From the NCBI GenBank assembly GCA_023413555.1, contig JAEZPG010000094.1:1-41838 (forward strand): DNA of 41,838 nucleotides, in the 5' to 3' direction. The notes beneath the pieces are model-generated. The model searched no databases, had not been told where the DNA came from, and was given only the letters and a program-made list of their open reading frames with translations. Shown in pieces: positions 24,359 through 33,411 of the stretch; the stretch's first letter is position 1; every line of letters starts with the position of its first letter. A program made the position numbers and the translations under genes. This DNA comes from Bacillota bacterium (GTDB lineage Bacteria; Bacillota; Clostridia; Lachnospirales; Lachnospiraceae).

Positions 24359-26182
24359 ATGAAAAGGAACCGTTCAAGAACTATTCTCAGAACTATTTTT
24401 GTTCCCTATACAACTTTATTTGTTATATTATTTATCTGTTTTACTAGTTTTTTTGTAATCACCGAAACAAGAAAAATCCATGATAATTCATTTTCCTCCA
24501 TAGAAAATAATCTTATCAGTACATCAGAGAATTTTGATCAGCTGGTACAATCCTTAGATTCCATGTCTCAAAATGTGCTGTACTCTAATTTGGTAAAAGA
24601 ACACTTCAAAAAGTATATAGACTACACTCAGGTTCCTTTTTCCACATATAATTATGAGAGTATTCAGAATACCAAAACTTTATATGAACTTCTAGTTGCA
24701 CTGATGGGACCAAATGCTCCAGTGGAACAGATTTATCTGTATGGTCTAAGTAATGGCTACTTTGGTGTGGGATTAGATAATTCCTCCTCAAACCAAAGTG
24801 TTAAAGATTACTCTTGGTATAACACTGTGATGGAGCATAATGGTAGAAAATATGTAATTGTAGACTCTGACGAAAGGCTTTACCCTTATTATTCCTACAA
24901 GGAAGGTAGATACTTTCTATCCCTGATTCGTCAATACTACAGTTCCTTAAATGTTCCACAAGGAATTATAGAAGTCAAAAAATCTATGCTTCCATTTATG
25001 CAGACCCTAAGTTCCTATAATCGGAATTACAATGAAAAATACTATATATTCAGCCCGGAGGGCAAGGTAATCTATCCTATAAATGATACTAACGCCAAGG
25101 GTCCTGAGTATAATAATATTATTAAAGACACTTCCATTAAATCAAATGAACTAGAGAAATCTCTTATGAAGCGCAAGGGAAATGACTATGTTGTCTTTCA
25201 GGCTTCCAAATATAGTGGTTTTATAGTTGCTGTTGTCGTTGATAATGCCGCCTTAATGTCCCCTGTTTGGGGTTACATAAAAACAATGGTCTTGCTTTTG
25301 CTAGGCATCTGCTTCGCCATCATTTTTTTATCCTATACGATTTCACAACGACTTAGCAAGCCGCTTGGCCAAATTTACTCCCGTATTCATTCTTTTAGAG
25401 TCAATTCAACTACTATAACAGATATGGAATTACCTGCAGTAAATACATCCGTAATAGAATTAAATGAACTATATCAAGCCTTAGTAACTATGCAAGCTCG
25501 TGCCCGTGCTGCATTGGAAAATGAGCTTAAGTTGCAAAATCAAGAAATGCAATCTCGTATGCTTGCTTTACAAGCACAGATGAACCCTCATTTTCTCTAT
25601 AATTCATTAGCAACTATTCAGGCTATGGCAGCAGAAGGAATGACAGAAGAAATTGATATGATGTGCCAAAACATGGCCAGTATCCTTCGTTATATCTCCT
25701 CTGATACACAGCAATTGGTAGAAATAGAAGATGAAGTTATACACACCAAAGCGTATCTGCAATGTATGAGAATACGCTATTGCGATGAACTTTCTTACAA
25801 CTTTGATATTCCTGAAGACATGAACCATTGCAAGATTCCTAAGCTTTGTTTACAACTTATTGTAGAAAATGCTGTAAAGTTTACAACACGTAAGCGTAGT
25901 CCTTGGATTATTACTGTAACTGGTAGAAGAACCAATTTTGAATGGGAGCTACAGATAAAGGATAATGGTCCGGGATTTACACAAGAGGAATTGGATTCTT
26001 TAAACGCCAAAATTAAAATGATAGATGAAACAGGAGAGCTCCCAAATTTAGAGATAAATGGAATGGGCTTAATGCATATCTATATACGATTAAAGCTGCT
26101 GTATAAGCAAGCGCCAATTTACCGCCTTTCAAACAATTGGCCTGAAGGTGCTTGTGTTACAATAGGAGGGTACATATCATGA
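24359..26182 (+). CDS. YesM-type sensor histidine kinase
   Basis: Membrane kinase of the LytS/YesM class, 607 aa, expected to sense a sugar signal outside the cell. It has membrane helix 1 (about 15-36), an extracellular sensor of about 260 residues (38-300), helix 2 (about 305-327) and a HAMP-like linker. The His_kinase domain has the phospho-acceptor His411 in QAQMNPHFLYNSLATIQAMA. The ATPase domain has VENAVKF with Asn504 and DNGPGF (535-540), then GMGL. GGAGGG lies 5 nt before the ATG. Its stop overlaps the start of the response regulator (ATGA), so the two are translationally coupled. Neighbouring sugar genes carry a shared operator. Confidence 0.95.
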   Translation: MKRNRSRTILRTIFVPYTTLFVILFICFTSFFVITETRKIHDNSFSSIENNLISTSENFDQLVQSLDSMSQNVLYSNLVKEHFKKYIDYTQVPFSTYNYESIQNTKTLYELLVALMGPNAPVEQIYLYGLSNGYFGVGLDNSSSNQSVKDYSWYNTVMEHNGRKYVIVDSDERLYPYYSYKEGRYFLSLIRQYYSSLNVPQGIIEVKKSMLPFMQTLSSYNRNYNEKYYIFSPEGKVIYPINDTNAKGPEYNNIIKDTSIKSNELEKSLMKRKGNDYVVFQASKYSGFIVAVVVDNAALMSPVWGYIKTMVLLLLGICFAIIFLSYTISQRLSKPLGQIYSRIHSFRVNSTTITDMELPAVNTSVIELNELYQALVTMQARARAALENELKLQNQEMQSRMLALQAQMNPHFLYNSLATIQAMAAEGMTEEIDMMCQNMASILRYISSDTQQLVEIEDEVIHTKAYLQCMRIRYCDELSYNFDIPEDMNHCKIPKLCLQLIVENAVKFTTRKRSPWIITVTGRRTNFEWELQIKDNGPGFTQEELDSLNAKIKMIDETGELPNLEINGMGLMHIYIRLKLLYKQAPIYRLSNNWPEGACVTIGGYIS

Positions 26183-26943
26183 AATATACTGCAATAGTTG
26201 TCGATGATGAAAAACTTATAGCCCGTAATATTGCTCATAGTATCGAATCTGTTAATTCATCATTTGAGGTAAAAAAAATCCTAAGTTGTGGAACAGATGC
26301 CTTGGAATACATACGAGAAAATATGCCAAATGTAGTATTTACCGATATAAGAATGCCTGAAATGGATGGTTTGGAATTGGCACATGCCATTGCAGACGAG
26401 TTTCCTTTTATTAAATGTGTAATAGTCAGTGGCTATAATGATTTCTTATATGCTAAAAGTGCCATAACATATCATGCAACACATTATCTCCTGAAACCAA
26501 TCAACAAAGATGAACTAGCAGAATGCCTGTCTCAATTAGAAAATAGTTTTCGTGTACAACACCCAAATTTGGAGCAACTAGCTGGTGATAGCAAAAAAAC
26601 ATGGAATAGTGAAGAAATCGTTACTTTAGTAAAAGAATATATCCATAAGAACTATTCCTCTCAAATCGATTTGACGAACATATCCAATAACTTTGGCTTT
26701 TCATCTGCTTACTTAAGTAAAGTGTTCTCCAAGTACGCCGGAATTTCTCCTTCCAAGTACTTAAAAGACTATCGTATTATGGTTGCCAAACAATTATTGA
26801 ATAACAAAGAAATTCCTATATCCGTTATAAGTACACAATCTGGATTCTTGGATCAATTTCATTTCAGTAAAACCTTTAAAAGTGCTACTGGATATAGTCC
26901 AACCGAATATCGGAATTTGAAATGTAATAACGAAATTATATAA
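26179..26943 (+). CDS. YesN-type AraC-family response regulator
   Basis: Partner of the upstream kinase, 254 aa from the ATG at 26179. Receiver domain (1-120) with acidic pair Asp9-Asp10, phospho-acceptor Asp56 in VVFTDIRMPEMDG, and KP(I)NK at the end. A short linker leads to an AraC DNA-binding domain (about 150-250): SSQIDLTNISNNFGFSSAYL, GISPSKYLKDYRI and FHFSKTFKSATGYSPTEYR. The start is set by AGGAGGG 8 nt upstream and by the ATGA overlap; the open frame from 26152 is only a read-back into the kinase gene. It probably activates the fucosidase and transporter promoters, which share a 79-nt element. Confidence 0.95.
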   Translation: MKYTAIVVDDEKLIARNIAHSIESVNSSFEVKKILSCGTDALEYIRENMPNVVFTDIRMPEMDGLELAHAIADEFPFIKCVIVSGYNDFLYAKSAITYHATHYLLKPINKDELAECLSQLENSFRVQHPNLEQLAGDSKKTWNSEEIVTLVKEYIHKNYSSQIDLTNISNNFGFSSAYLSKVFSKYAGISPSKYLKDYRIMVAKQLLNNKEIPISVISTQSGFLDQFHFSKTFKSATGYSPTEYRNLKCNNEII

Positions 26944-26954
26944 AACAACAAAAA

Positions 26955-27015
26955 GAATAGCAGAAAATGAACTGTCACACAAAAAATCAGTACGACAGTT
27001 CATTTTCTGCTATTC
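26955..27015. terminator. Long bidirectional terminator between convergent genes
   Basis: Perfect 22-bp arms (26955-26976 and 26994-27015) with a 17-nt A-rich loop. On the minus strand TTTTTGTTGTTTTA follows, so it should end the GH31 transcript well; on the plus side only CTTTATCAT follows, but it lies 12 bp after the response regulator stop. Confidence 0.78.
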
Positions 27016-27086
27016 CTTTATCATCTTATGCTGTTTCGTCTTGACTATCCTGAAACTCCTGATATGTATACGATAATTCTATTATA

Positions 27087-29510
27087 TTATGGCCACGCTA
27101 ATGTAATTGTTTCACCATGATATACGCATTCTTTCTTAATGCCATTCCATATTCCTACACATGTTCTTCCCATAATACCCTCAGAATACTTTCCTTCTCT
27201 TGTACCAATACAAAGCTCTCGGGTGTTATTCTTCCAGGTAATCAGAACCTTCTGATATTCACCTATTTCAAAACCAAATCCGTCACCTGCATCGTCATAT
27301 AATTCGAATACAGCATCCTTTCCAGGATATATATGAAATTCCAAAGGAGTATCTACTTTTTCCTGGGTATACTGCAAGGCATTCTCCAAGGGAATTATTG
27401 AACCTTCCTTTACAAAAACAGGAATATGGGAGAGTGACACTTCTACCTGAATATATTGCCCTCCAGCAAAGAATTCTCCTGTGTAAAAATCATACCAGCC
27501 ATACCCCGCTGGTAGATAACACTCCCATATATGAGGTTCGTCAAGAATTTTACTGTTCTTATCATAAAACATAGGTCGTGTAACTGGACAAATAAGTAAA
27601 CTTCCTCCAAACATAAACTCTGAAGATATGGTCACAACGTTTTCATCCGTAGGGAAGTCAAATAAAAGGCTTCGCATCATTGTATCATCATCCATCCATA
27701 CTTTTCCTGCCAAAGAATATATGTAAGGTATTAGGCGGTATCTTAAATGTATCGCATTGACAATCGCCTCGTAGAATATGTTTCCAGGTTCGCCAAACTG
27801 CCATACTTCTCTTGGTGTATCTGTTCCATGAGATCGAAAAATCGGAAGAAATACAGCATACTGTAGCCATCTTGTATATAATTCTCTATACCCATAATCA
27901 TCTACGCCTGTGTCATAATCTCCACTCCAAAACCATTTTGGAATAGGGTCGTTACTGCAGAAGCAGCCCCTATTCTTCCAATTGTCTTTTACAGTAAAAA
28001 ATCCACCAACATCCAGTGTCCAATATGGCATGCCACTTAAACCCATATTTAGACCTTCTACAATCTGTCTCTTGAACACATCCCATGTGGCACTAATATC
28101 TCCAGACCAAAGCACTACTCCATACTTCTGGATGTTTGGATATCCTGATCTTGTAAGATTTAATACTCGCTTCTTACACGTGGTTCTTCGCTGATTTTCA
28201 TAAATTCCTTTTGCATGTTCTAAGGCATACATGTTTGCTCGGTCCGGACAAAGGAACTTCTTGTGCTCCTGCCCTACCAATTGAAATCTTTCCCATGGTT
28301 CTCTTATATATTCACCATTCCAGTCTGGTCCCGAAAATGGTTCTGTTGAATCACACCACCATGAATCGAACCCATCATCAAACAATCCACGGACCTGCTT
28401 CCAGTATAATTCACGGGCCTGTTCAGAAAATGCATTATAAGTTGCATAGTCCTGTAACAGATATCCCTTCTTATTCATTTCTTCATAATCTTCTGTCCCA
28501 AAGTTCATATTTGGCCAGATAGATATCATAGAATGAATATGCATGTTATGTAATAACATATTCATAGTTGCTACATCCGGATATCTACCTTTATCTAAAT
28601 GTTTATTGCCCCATTTTCCTTCTTCCCAAGTGTGCCAATCCTGTACAATACAGTCAATTGGTATTTTTCTGATTCTGTACTCCTCTGCCACATCCAACAA
28701 TTCCTGTTGATTGTGATAGGTTTCCTTAGATTGTATATATCCAAATGCCCATTTAGGCAGCATCGTAGCTTTACCAGTTAGTGTACGATACCCTTTCACT
28801 AACTGATCCACTGTATCTCCTGCAATAAAATAATAATCAATCTGTTCTACTGTATCAAGATAAATATATGATCCACGTTTATCATCATTAAATGTCATTA
28901 GCGACCCACAATTAATCAATATCGCATATCCTTTACTAGAAACCATAAAGGGGATTGGAATTCTCATATTATGTTGATACAAATACTGTATGTTATGTCT
29001 ATAGTCATAAATACCCTCTTCACCTTGGCCTAGCCCATATATATGTTCATCCGTCTGAAATTTAAATGATATCTTTCCTTTATATGCCATATGGTGCTGT
29101 ACAGGCTTCAAATTGTTAATAAAATTTCTTTCTCCATCCACTGTAGTTACACGTTGGATATCGGGTTTATCACCCTCAATTTTATGTATTACATATGGAA
29201 TTTCTGTAAGCTCCTTATGACCTTCTTCAAGTAAAACTCGCCCTGTATTACTTTCCCTCCACAGGAAGTCAGTACTCTCTTTATCTATTTCCAGTTCTAT
29301 CTTTTTTGATGAAATCCTATAAGCATGCCCTGTCTCTTGGACTTCAAGGCAAACTGATGGCCTAATACCAATCTCTAAAGGTGAATCAATTGATGGCATG
29401 TTCTTTCTTGTATAGACACAATGAAAAATGTTCTCTTTCATTCCTTCTACAACAAGCAATCCATGTTTTGTATTTAGTTGCACTGCATATTGCTGTTCAG
29501 CCTGCTTCAT
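27087..29510 (-). CDS. Intracellular GH31 family glycosidase, possibly an alpha-xylosidase
   Basis: Cytoplasmic alpha-glycosidase of 807 aa acting on non-reducing ends of imported sugars. The N-terminal beta domain includes YGLGQGEEGIYDYRHN (158-173). The barrel carries nucleophile Asp387 in DSWWCDSTEP and probable acid/base Asp471 in LWSGDISATWDVFKRQI. The WW-x-D-x-TEP context resembles GH31 alpha-xylosidases more than alpha-glucosidases, but GH31 also includes other specificities, so this is inference. No signal peptide is seen. GAGGTGG lies 6 nt before the ATG, 12 bp after the permease gene: last gene of the transporter operon, closed by the terminator at 26955. Together with the fucosidase it would suit fucosylated xyloglucan pieces or a host glycan. 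Confidence 0.9.
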   Translation of the reverse strand: MKQAEQQYAVQLNTKHGLLVVEGMKENIFHCVYTRKNMPSIDSPLEIGIRPSVCLEVQETGHAYRISSKKIELEIDKESTDFLWRESNTGRVLLEEGHKELTEIPYVIHKIEGDKPDIQRVTTVDGERNFINNLKPVQHHMAYKGKISFKFQTDEHIYGLGQGEEGIYDYRHNIQYLYQHNMRIPIPFMVSSKGYAILINCGSLMTFNDDKRGSYIYLDTVEQIDYYFIAGDTVDQLVKGYRTLTGKATMLPKWAFGYIQSKETYHNQQELLDVAEEYRIRKIPIDCIVQDWHTWEEGKWGNKHLDKGRYPDVATMNMLLHNMHIHSMISIWPNMNFGTEDYEEMNKKGYLLQDYATYNAFSEQARELYWKQVRGLFDDGFDSWWCDSTEPFSGPDWNGEYIREPWERFQLVGQEHKKFLCPDRANMYALEHAKGIYENQRRTTCKKRVLNLTRSGYPNIQKYGVVLWSGDISATWDVFKRQIVEGLNMGLSGMPYWTLDVGGFFTVKDNWKNRGCFCSNDPIPKWFWSGDYDTGVDDYGYRELYTRWLQYAVFLPIFRSHGTDTPREVWQFGEPGNIFYEAIVNAIHLRYRLIPYIYSLAGKVWMDDDTMMRSLLFDFPTDENVVTISSEFMFGGSLLICPVTRPMFYDKNSKILDEPHIWECYLPAGYGWYDFYTGEFFAGGQYIQVEVSLSHIPVFVKEGSIIPLENALQYTQEKVDTPLEFHIYPGKDAVFELYDDAGDGFGFEIGEYQKVLITWKNNTRELCIGTREGKYSEGIMGRTCVGIWNGIKKECVYHGETITLAWP

Positions 29511-29522
29511 ATTAATCCACCT

Positions 29523-30350
29523 CTATTCTTTGATTGCCCCATCTGTCATACCAGCAACTATATACTTTTGCCCTACAAGATATACTACAATAACAGGCAG
29601 ACTTGTAAGGAGGATATCCGCACACACCAGATTCCAATCTTTAAAGAACATGCCAAAGAAATTGTACACAGACAGTGTCATTGGCCATTTATCTGAACTG
29701 CTCAGAAAATACAGCGGCGCTAGAAACTCATTCCACGTATTTAAAAAAGTCAGTACTATAACCGTTGCCAGTGCTGGTTTTAACAAGGGCCTTATAATAG
29801 TAACAAACAAACGTATGGGCCCACACCCATCAATCAGGGCTGCCTCATCCAATTCTACTGGTACCCGATTTACAAATCCATGTATCAGAAATACTGCAAA
29901 TGGTAGCTGCATCGCTGTGTATAACAGAATAATTCCCAATTTTGTGTTATTGAGATGTAAAAACAGCATTACCTTTGTTAGAGCTACATAGTTTATCGGC
30001 AGAGTGATTCCCAATACTATATACATATATAGCGCCTTATTCAGCTTAGAGGTATGTCTCGATAATACATAGGCTGCTAGTGCAGCAAGAATTGTACACA
30101 GCAAAACACTTCCTACTGAATATATGCTACTGTTACAGAATGATTGCAGTAGTTTTCCTTTGTCTATCACCTTTGTAAAGTTCTCTAACTGCAACGGGAA
30201 GCTAGGTAACGTCAAATCCATATTTGATGCCGCACTACTGGTTTTAAAAGAATTAAACAAGATTAGCAACAATGGAATCAAACAGATAAAGGAGATCATC
30301 CATGCCACGATATTCTCAATTACCCGCACAATCTTACTTTTTCTGCTCAT
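29523..30350 (-). CDS. CUT1 sugar ABC permease, MalG type
   Basis: Inner permease subunit, 275 aa, six predicted membrane helices, with the EAA loop ELDEAALIDGCGPIRLFVTI that contacts the ATPase. The C-terminal region ending KYIVAGMTDGAIKE is typical of MalG/LacG permeases. Its ATG overlaps the stop of the partner permease by one base (TAATG). No ATPase gene is in the operon; CUT1 systems in Firmicutes commonly share one MsmK-type ATPase encoded elsewhere. Confidence 0.94.
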   Translation of the reverse strand: MSRKSKIVRVIENIVAWMISFICLIPLLLILFNSFKTSSAASNMDLTLPSFPLQLENFTKVIDKGKLLQSFCNSSIYSVGSVLLCTILAALAAYVLSRHTSKLNKALYMYIVLGITLPINYVALTKVMLFLHLNNTKLGIILLYTAMQLPFAVFLIHGFVNRVPVELDEAALIDGCGPIRLFVTIIRPLLKPALATVIVLTFLNTWNEFLAPLYFLSSSDKWPMTLSVYNFFGMFFKDWNLVCADILLTSLPVIVVYLVGQKYIVAGMTDGAIKE

Positions 30351-31228
30351 TATTCCTGCACCTCATTTCTTGTCATGAAACGTATCATAAAAAATCCTAC
30401 AAATAACATAAACACAAACATGATAGAGGACAATGCTGTACCGATTCCATATTGCCCTGTTCCAAATCGCTTAAATACTTCTGTATATAGTACCTCTGTT
30501 GTTGCTTTACCCGGACCTCCATTGGTCATGGAATAGATGATATCAAATACTTTCAGTCCATAGATTATATTTAGAACGGTTGTTGTAGCCAGTGTTGGCA
30601 ACAATAATGGCATGGTAATACTTTTAAACTGTTGCCAGCTGGAGGCTCCATCGATGCTAGCTGCTTCATAATAGTTTTTGGGAATGGACAAAATCCCTGC
30701 AACTAATACTGTCATGATATACCCCGTCCCTCGCCAGATATCCACTCCCATTACTGTTCCAAATGCATACTTAGGACTAGTCAGCCATGGAAGTGCAAAG
30801 AATCCCATTCCAAACTTATTGAGGAAATTATTCAGTAACCCATCTGCCGGATTTAATATTGAAGAGAATACCATTCCAATGATGAGCGTAGATAATACGG
30901 ACGGCATAAACATAATCCCTCTGTGAAAGTTCAGAGCTTTGATAGACTTTGTCATCAGAACTGCCATAGCAAGACCAAGAACGTTTTTCAAAATAGTAGT
31001 GACAAAGGTAAATACCAGAGTATTAGCGATAATCTTTACATAGGATTTATCTGATGTAAAGATCGTCTTGAAATTATCCAATCCGACAAAATGAAGTTGA
31101 TCAGAATACGCCGACCAATCAGTAAAAGAATATGCTACTCCTATGAGACTGGGGATTACAAAGAGAACAGAGTATATGATCAATGCCCCTGATGCAAACC
31201 ATACTGGATATATTTTCTTCTTATTCAT
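30350..31228 (-). CDS. CUT1 sugar ABC permease, MalF type
   Basis: First permease subunit, 292 aa, six predicted helices. The EAA loop is YYEAASIDGASSWQQFKSIT; TNGGPGKATTEVLYTEVFK follows, as in the MalF/UgpA family. GAGG lies 6 nt before the ATG at 31228. It follows the binding-protein gene after a 75-bp gap with a strong hairpin, and runs into the MalG-type gene by a one-base overlap. Confidence 0.94.
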   Translation of the reverse strand: MNKKKIYPVWFASGALIIYSVLFVIPSLIGVAYSFTDWSAYSDQLHFVGLDNFKTIFTSDKSYVKIIANTLVFTFVTTILKNVLGLAMAVLMTKSIKALNFHRGIMFMPSVLSTLIIGMVFSSILNPADGLLNNFLNKFGMGFFALPWLTSPKYAFGTVMGVDIWRGTGYIMTVLVAGILSIPKNYYEAASIDGASSWQQFKSITMPLLLPTLATTTVLNIIYGLKVFDIIYSMTNGGPGKATTEVLYTEVFKRFGTGQYGIGTALSSIMFVFMLFVGFFMIRFMTRNEVQE

Positions 31229-31248
31229 TACTTGCCTCTTTTCTAAAT

Positions 31249-31276
31249 ACAGCTGGCATTATTACATGCCAGCTGT
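31249..31276 (-). terminator. Hairpin between binding protein and permeases
   Basis: Perfect 11-bp arms (ACAGCTGGCAT and its complement) with a 6-nt loop, without a good U-tract. In ABC operons such a hairpin commonly blocks 3' decay or part of the read-through, so binding protein exceeds permease. Confidence 0.6.
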
Positions 31277-31303
31277 TTCTTTACTTTGCTGTTTCTTTGT
31301 ATA

Positions 31304-32659
31304 TTACTTCCATGCTGCATCTGAAGCTGCTTTTGCCTGCTCTGCTCGTGTACTATCGATATCCTTCAACACTTCCTCTGGACTCATTTCTCCAACAAAC
31401 ATAGCGGATAAACTAGCTCCCATTTCACTCCATTGTGGATTTACATATTTGACTGCTGTCTGATATACAGTAGCTCTTTCTGGATAGGCAGCATAGAACT
31501 CTTTTATATTGTCATCATATGTTTCCGGTGCATTGGTATATGGAAGTTTATTAAATTTATTTACATTCTCGGTCAGATAGGTAAGACTTTCTTCTGTTGC
31601 TAAGAACTCAAGATACTGTTTAGCTTCTGCTACATTCTCTGAACCAGAGTAGATAAATCTTGCCGGTCCAGCTGGATTTACATTTAAAGTCTGATTATCT
31701 GCCAAAGGCATTACAAAGTATCCGATATCATCTTTTTTTAATTCTCCACCAACTGCTTCTACTTCACCACCAAAGCCCTGGTTTGCAACCGTCATGGCAT
31801 ACTCACCAGATGCGATGTTCTTGGCTGAATTGGTGTATTCATTGGACATGTAGTTGTCTCCCCAGAATCCCTTATCTACCATATCCTTTATCTGTTCTAG
31901 GATTGTTTTCATAGTTGCATTCTGTGCGAAAGTTGTCTCATTATTATTCAATTTGGCTGCTGTTCCAGGTTCTTTTGTCTCTGCTACAACACAAACCTCT
32001 GGGAACCATAAGGTATGATGCCATCCGTCTGCAACACACTCATAAATAGGTGTTACTCCGGAGTCCTTAATCTTCTGGCAAACATCCACAAATTCTGCAT
32101 AATTCTTTGGTACACTTAATCCTAAGCTACTGAATATTTTTTTGCTATAAGCTACTGCCCATACAGCAGATGCATCCTGCATTGGTTGACCATACAGTTT
32201 GTTATTTACAGTAAGCTCTGCTGCTACCAGCTTGTCTACATTTCCTGCCCAAGATTCGCCGGATAAATCTATCGCATTTTTCTCTACATTGTACTGGGAA
32301 GCAATATCAAAGCTACCACTTTGAGTAGCAAAGATATCAGTACATTCCCCTGTGTTTAATTTAGTCGTCAAAAGGTTGATATACTGGTCAGATGGAACGA
32401 TCTGATACTCTACTTTGATTCCTGTCTGCTCTGTAAACTTTTCTGCCAGCTCCATCTCGGCATCCTGAACCCAGTCCTGACTTGCCATATAAGTTATGGT
32501 TTTGTTGGATTTTGTTGCTTCTGGTGTTGCTGGGCCTTTACCCTCTGTATTTGGGGAACCCTCTGGCTCCTTTGAATTAGTGTTCTTCTCAGAACTGCAA
32601 GCTGTCAGGCCAAGAACCATAGATACTACTAACATAATTATAACTAATTTCTTTTTCAT
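31304..32659 (-). CDS. Sugar-binding lipoprotein of a CUT1 ABC transporter
   Basis: Extracellular solute-binding protein, family 1, 451 aa. The lipoprotein signal ends LGLTAC with lipidated Cys21, followed by a Ser/Glu/Pro-rich tether to about residue 52. The mature part starts ITYMASQDWVQDAEMELAEK and contains FTEQTGIKVEYQIVP and ATQSGSFDIASQ, a family pattern. GGAGG lies 6 nt before the ATG. It is the first gene of the operon. The substrate cannot be read from sequence; the partner GH31 and the co-regulated fucosidase point to an oligosaccharide. Confidence 0.94.
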   Translation of the reverse strand: MKKKLVIIMLVVSMVLGLTACSSEKNTNSKEPEGSPNTEGKGPATPEATKSNKTITYMASQDWVQDAEMELAEKFTEQTGIKVEYQIVPSDQYINLLTTKLNTGECTDIFATQSGSFDIASQYNVEKNAIDLSGESWAGNVDKLVAAELTVNNKLYGQPMQDASAVWAVAYSKKIFSSLGLSVPKNYAEFVDVCQKIKDSGVTPIYECVADGWHHTLWFPEVCVVAETKEPGTAAKLNNNETTFAQNATMKTILEQIKDMVDKGFWGDNYMSNEYTNSAKNIASGEYAMTVANQGFGGEVEAVGGELKKDDIGYFVMPLADNQTLNVNPAGPARFIYSGSENVAEAKQYLEFLATEESLTYLTENVNKFNKLPYTNAPETYDDNIKEFYAAYPERATVYQTAVKYVNPQWSEMGASLSAMFVGEMSPEEVLKDIDSTRAEQAKAASDAAWK

Positions 32660-32691
32660 AAATTGCCTCCTTATATTATTGTACTTATTTT

Positions 32692-32770
32692 GGATACCCT
32701 TATTATATAATCATAAGCATTTTCTACGGAATGGAAAAAAGTACTTTTCACCATGTCAGATTTTAACCAC
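32692..32770 (-). promoter_or_regulatory. Transporter promoter/operator, copy 2 of a shared 79-nt element
   Basis: On the minus strand it starts with GTGGTTAAAATCTGACAT (32770-32753), 15 of 18 identical to the fucosidase copy. It ends with TATAAT (32707-32702) and AAGGGTATCC. The spacing between box and -10 is exactly the same in both copies. The predicted leader is about 36 nt, ending in GGAGG and the ATG at 32659. Confidence 0.58.
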
Positions 32771-32781
32771 AGGATAACAGA

Positions 32782-32813
32782 TTCAGGGGCTGATTATATA
32801 ATCAGCCCCTGAA
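32782..32813. repeat. Perfect 32-bp palindrome
   Basis: Two 16-bp arms with no spacer (TTCAGGGGCTGATTAT and its complement). Neither side has a U-tract. It may end transcripts from the flavodoxin-like gene or be a protein-binding site; it lies 11 bp upstream of the activator box at 32770. Confidence 0.6.
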
Positions 32814-32974
32814 ATACTCTATATTAAAAATAACAAAACTCTTTCTCTTTATTGATTTTTGACATTTGGATAAAACTGCGTAAACATGTTACGTCTCTTA
32901 ACTTCCTTCACTTCACAGATTGTATTGGCCACTATAGCTGTGTTGACCTGAAAGATATTGTATCTACTAAATGG

Positions 32975-33397
32975 CTATTTTCCTGTCTTCACATCATGGT
33001 AACTAAGCAGTTCACAATCCTTATCCTTAATCAACTGACATGTTCCTTCCTTACTCTTTGGAGCTTCCCCGCTGCTAGAACAAAGGTACAATTCCACTTT
33101 TTTACCTGTCGATAAAAGCTCCACCATAGAGTTAAAGGCGGGAGCAGGGAACCCTGCCCAGATTGGCGCTATCAGAATAATCTTCTCAAACTCCTCAGGA
33201 TTACAATCCAGAGGTCGTATCTTTACACAACTTCTCTTCATAGCCTTTGGACAGCCGGAGAAAAAGGCTGTCAACAAATTTCGTTTTCTCTTTTCCTTTA
33301 CCTCACAAACAGTAGCATTCTCCTCAGTTTCTGCTAAACGATTCGCTTCCTCTCTAGATCTGCCTCCAAAGGTATAGTATAGTATCAATGTCTTCAT
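32975..33397 (-). CDS. Flavodoxin-like protein
   Basis: A 140-aa single-domain protein with a flavodoxin start, KTLILYYTFGGRSREEANRL, then IILIAPIWAGFPAPAFNSMV and LYLCSSSGEAPKSKE, which match the beta3 and beta4 regions of small flavodoxins. The phosphate-binding loop is atypical (TFGGRSRE rather than T/S-x-T-G-x-T), so FMN binding is likely but not certain. GGAGG lies 7 nt before the ATG. It follows trmO by 14 bp and is probably co-transcribed with it. Confidence 0.78.
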   Translation of the reverse strand: MKTLILYYTFGGRSREEANRLAETEENATVCEVKEKRKRNLLTAFFSGCPKAMKRSCVKIRPLDCNPEEFEKIILIAPIWAGFPAPAFNSMVELLSTGKKVELYLCSSSGEAPKSKEGTCQLIKDKDCELLSYHDVKTGK

Positions 33398-33411
33398 ATT
33401 AAGATCCTCCT

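Larger units (their letters stand above)
32660..32974. other. 315-bp intergenic region between flavodoxin-like and binding-protein genes
   Basis: Contains the shared promoter (32692-32770) and the 32-bp palindrome (32782-32813). The remaining 160 bp up to the flavodoxin-like stop show no coding signal, hairpin or repeat that I can support. Confidence 0.6.
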
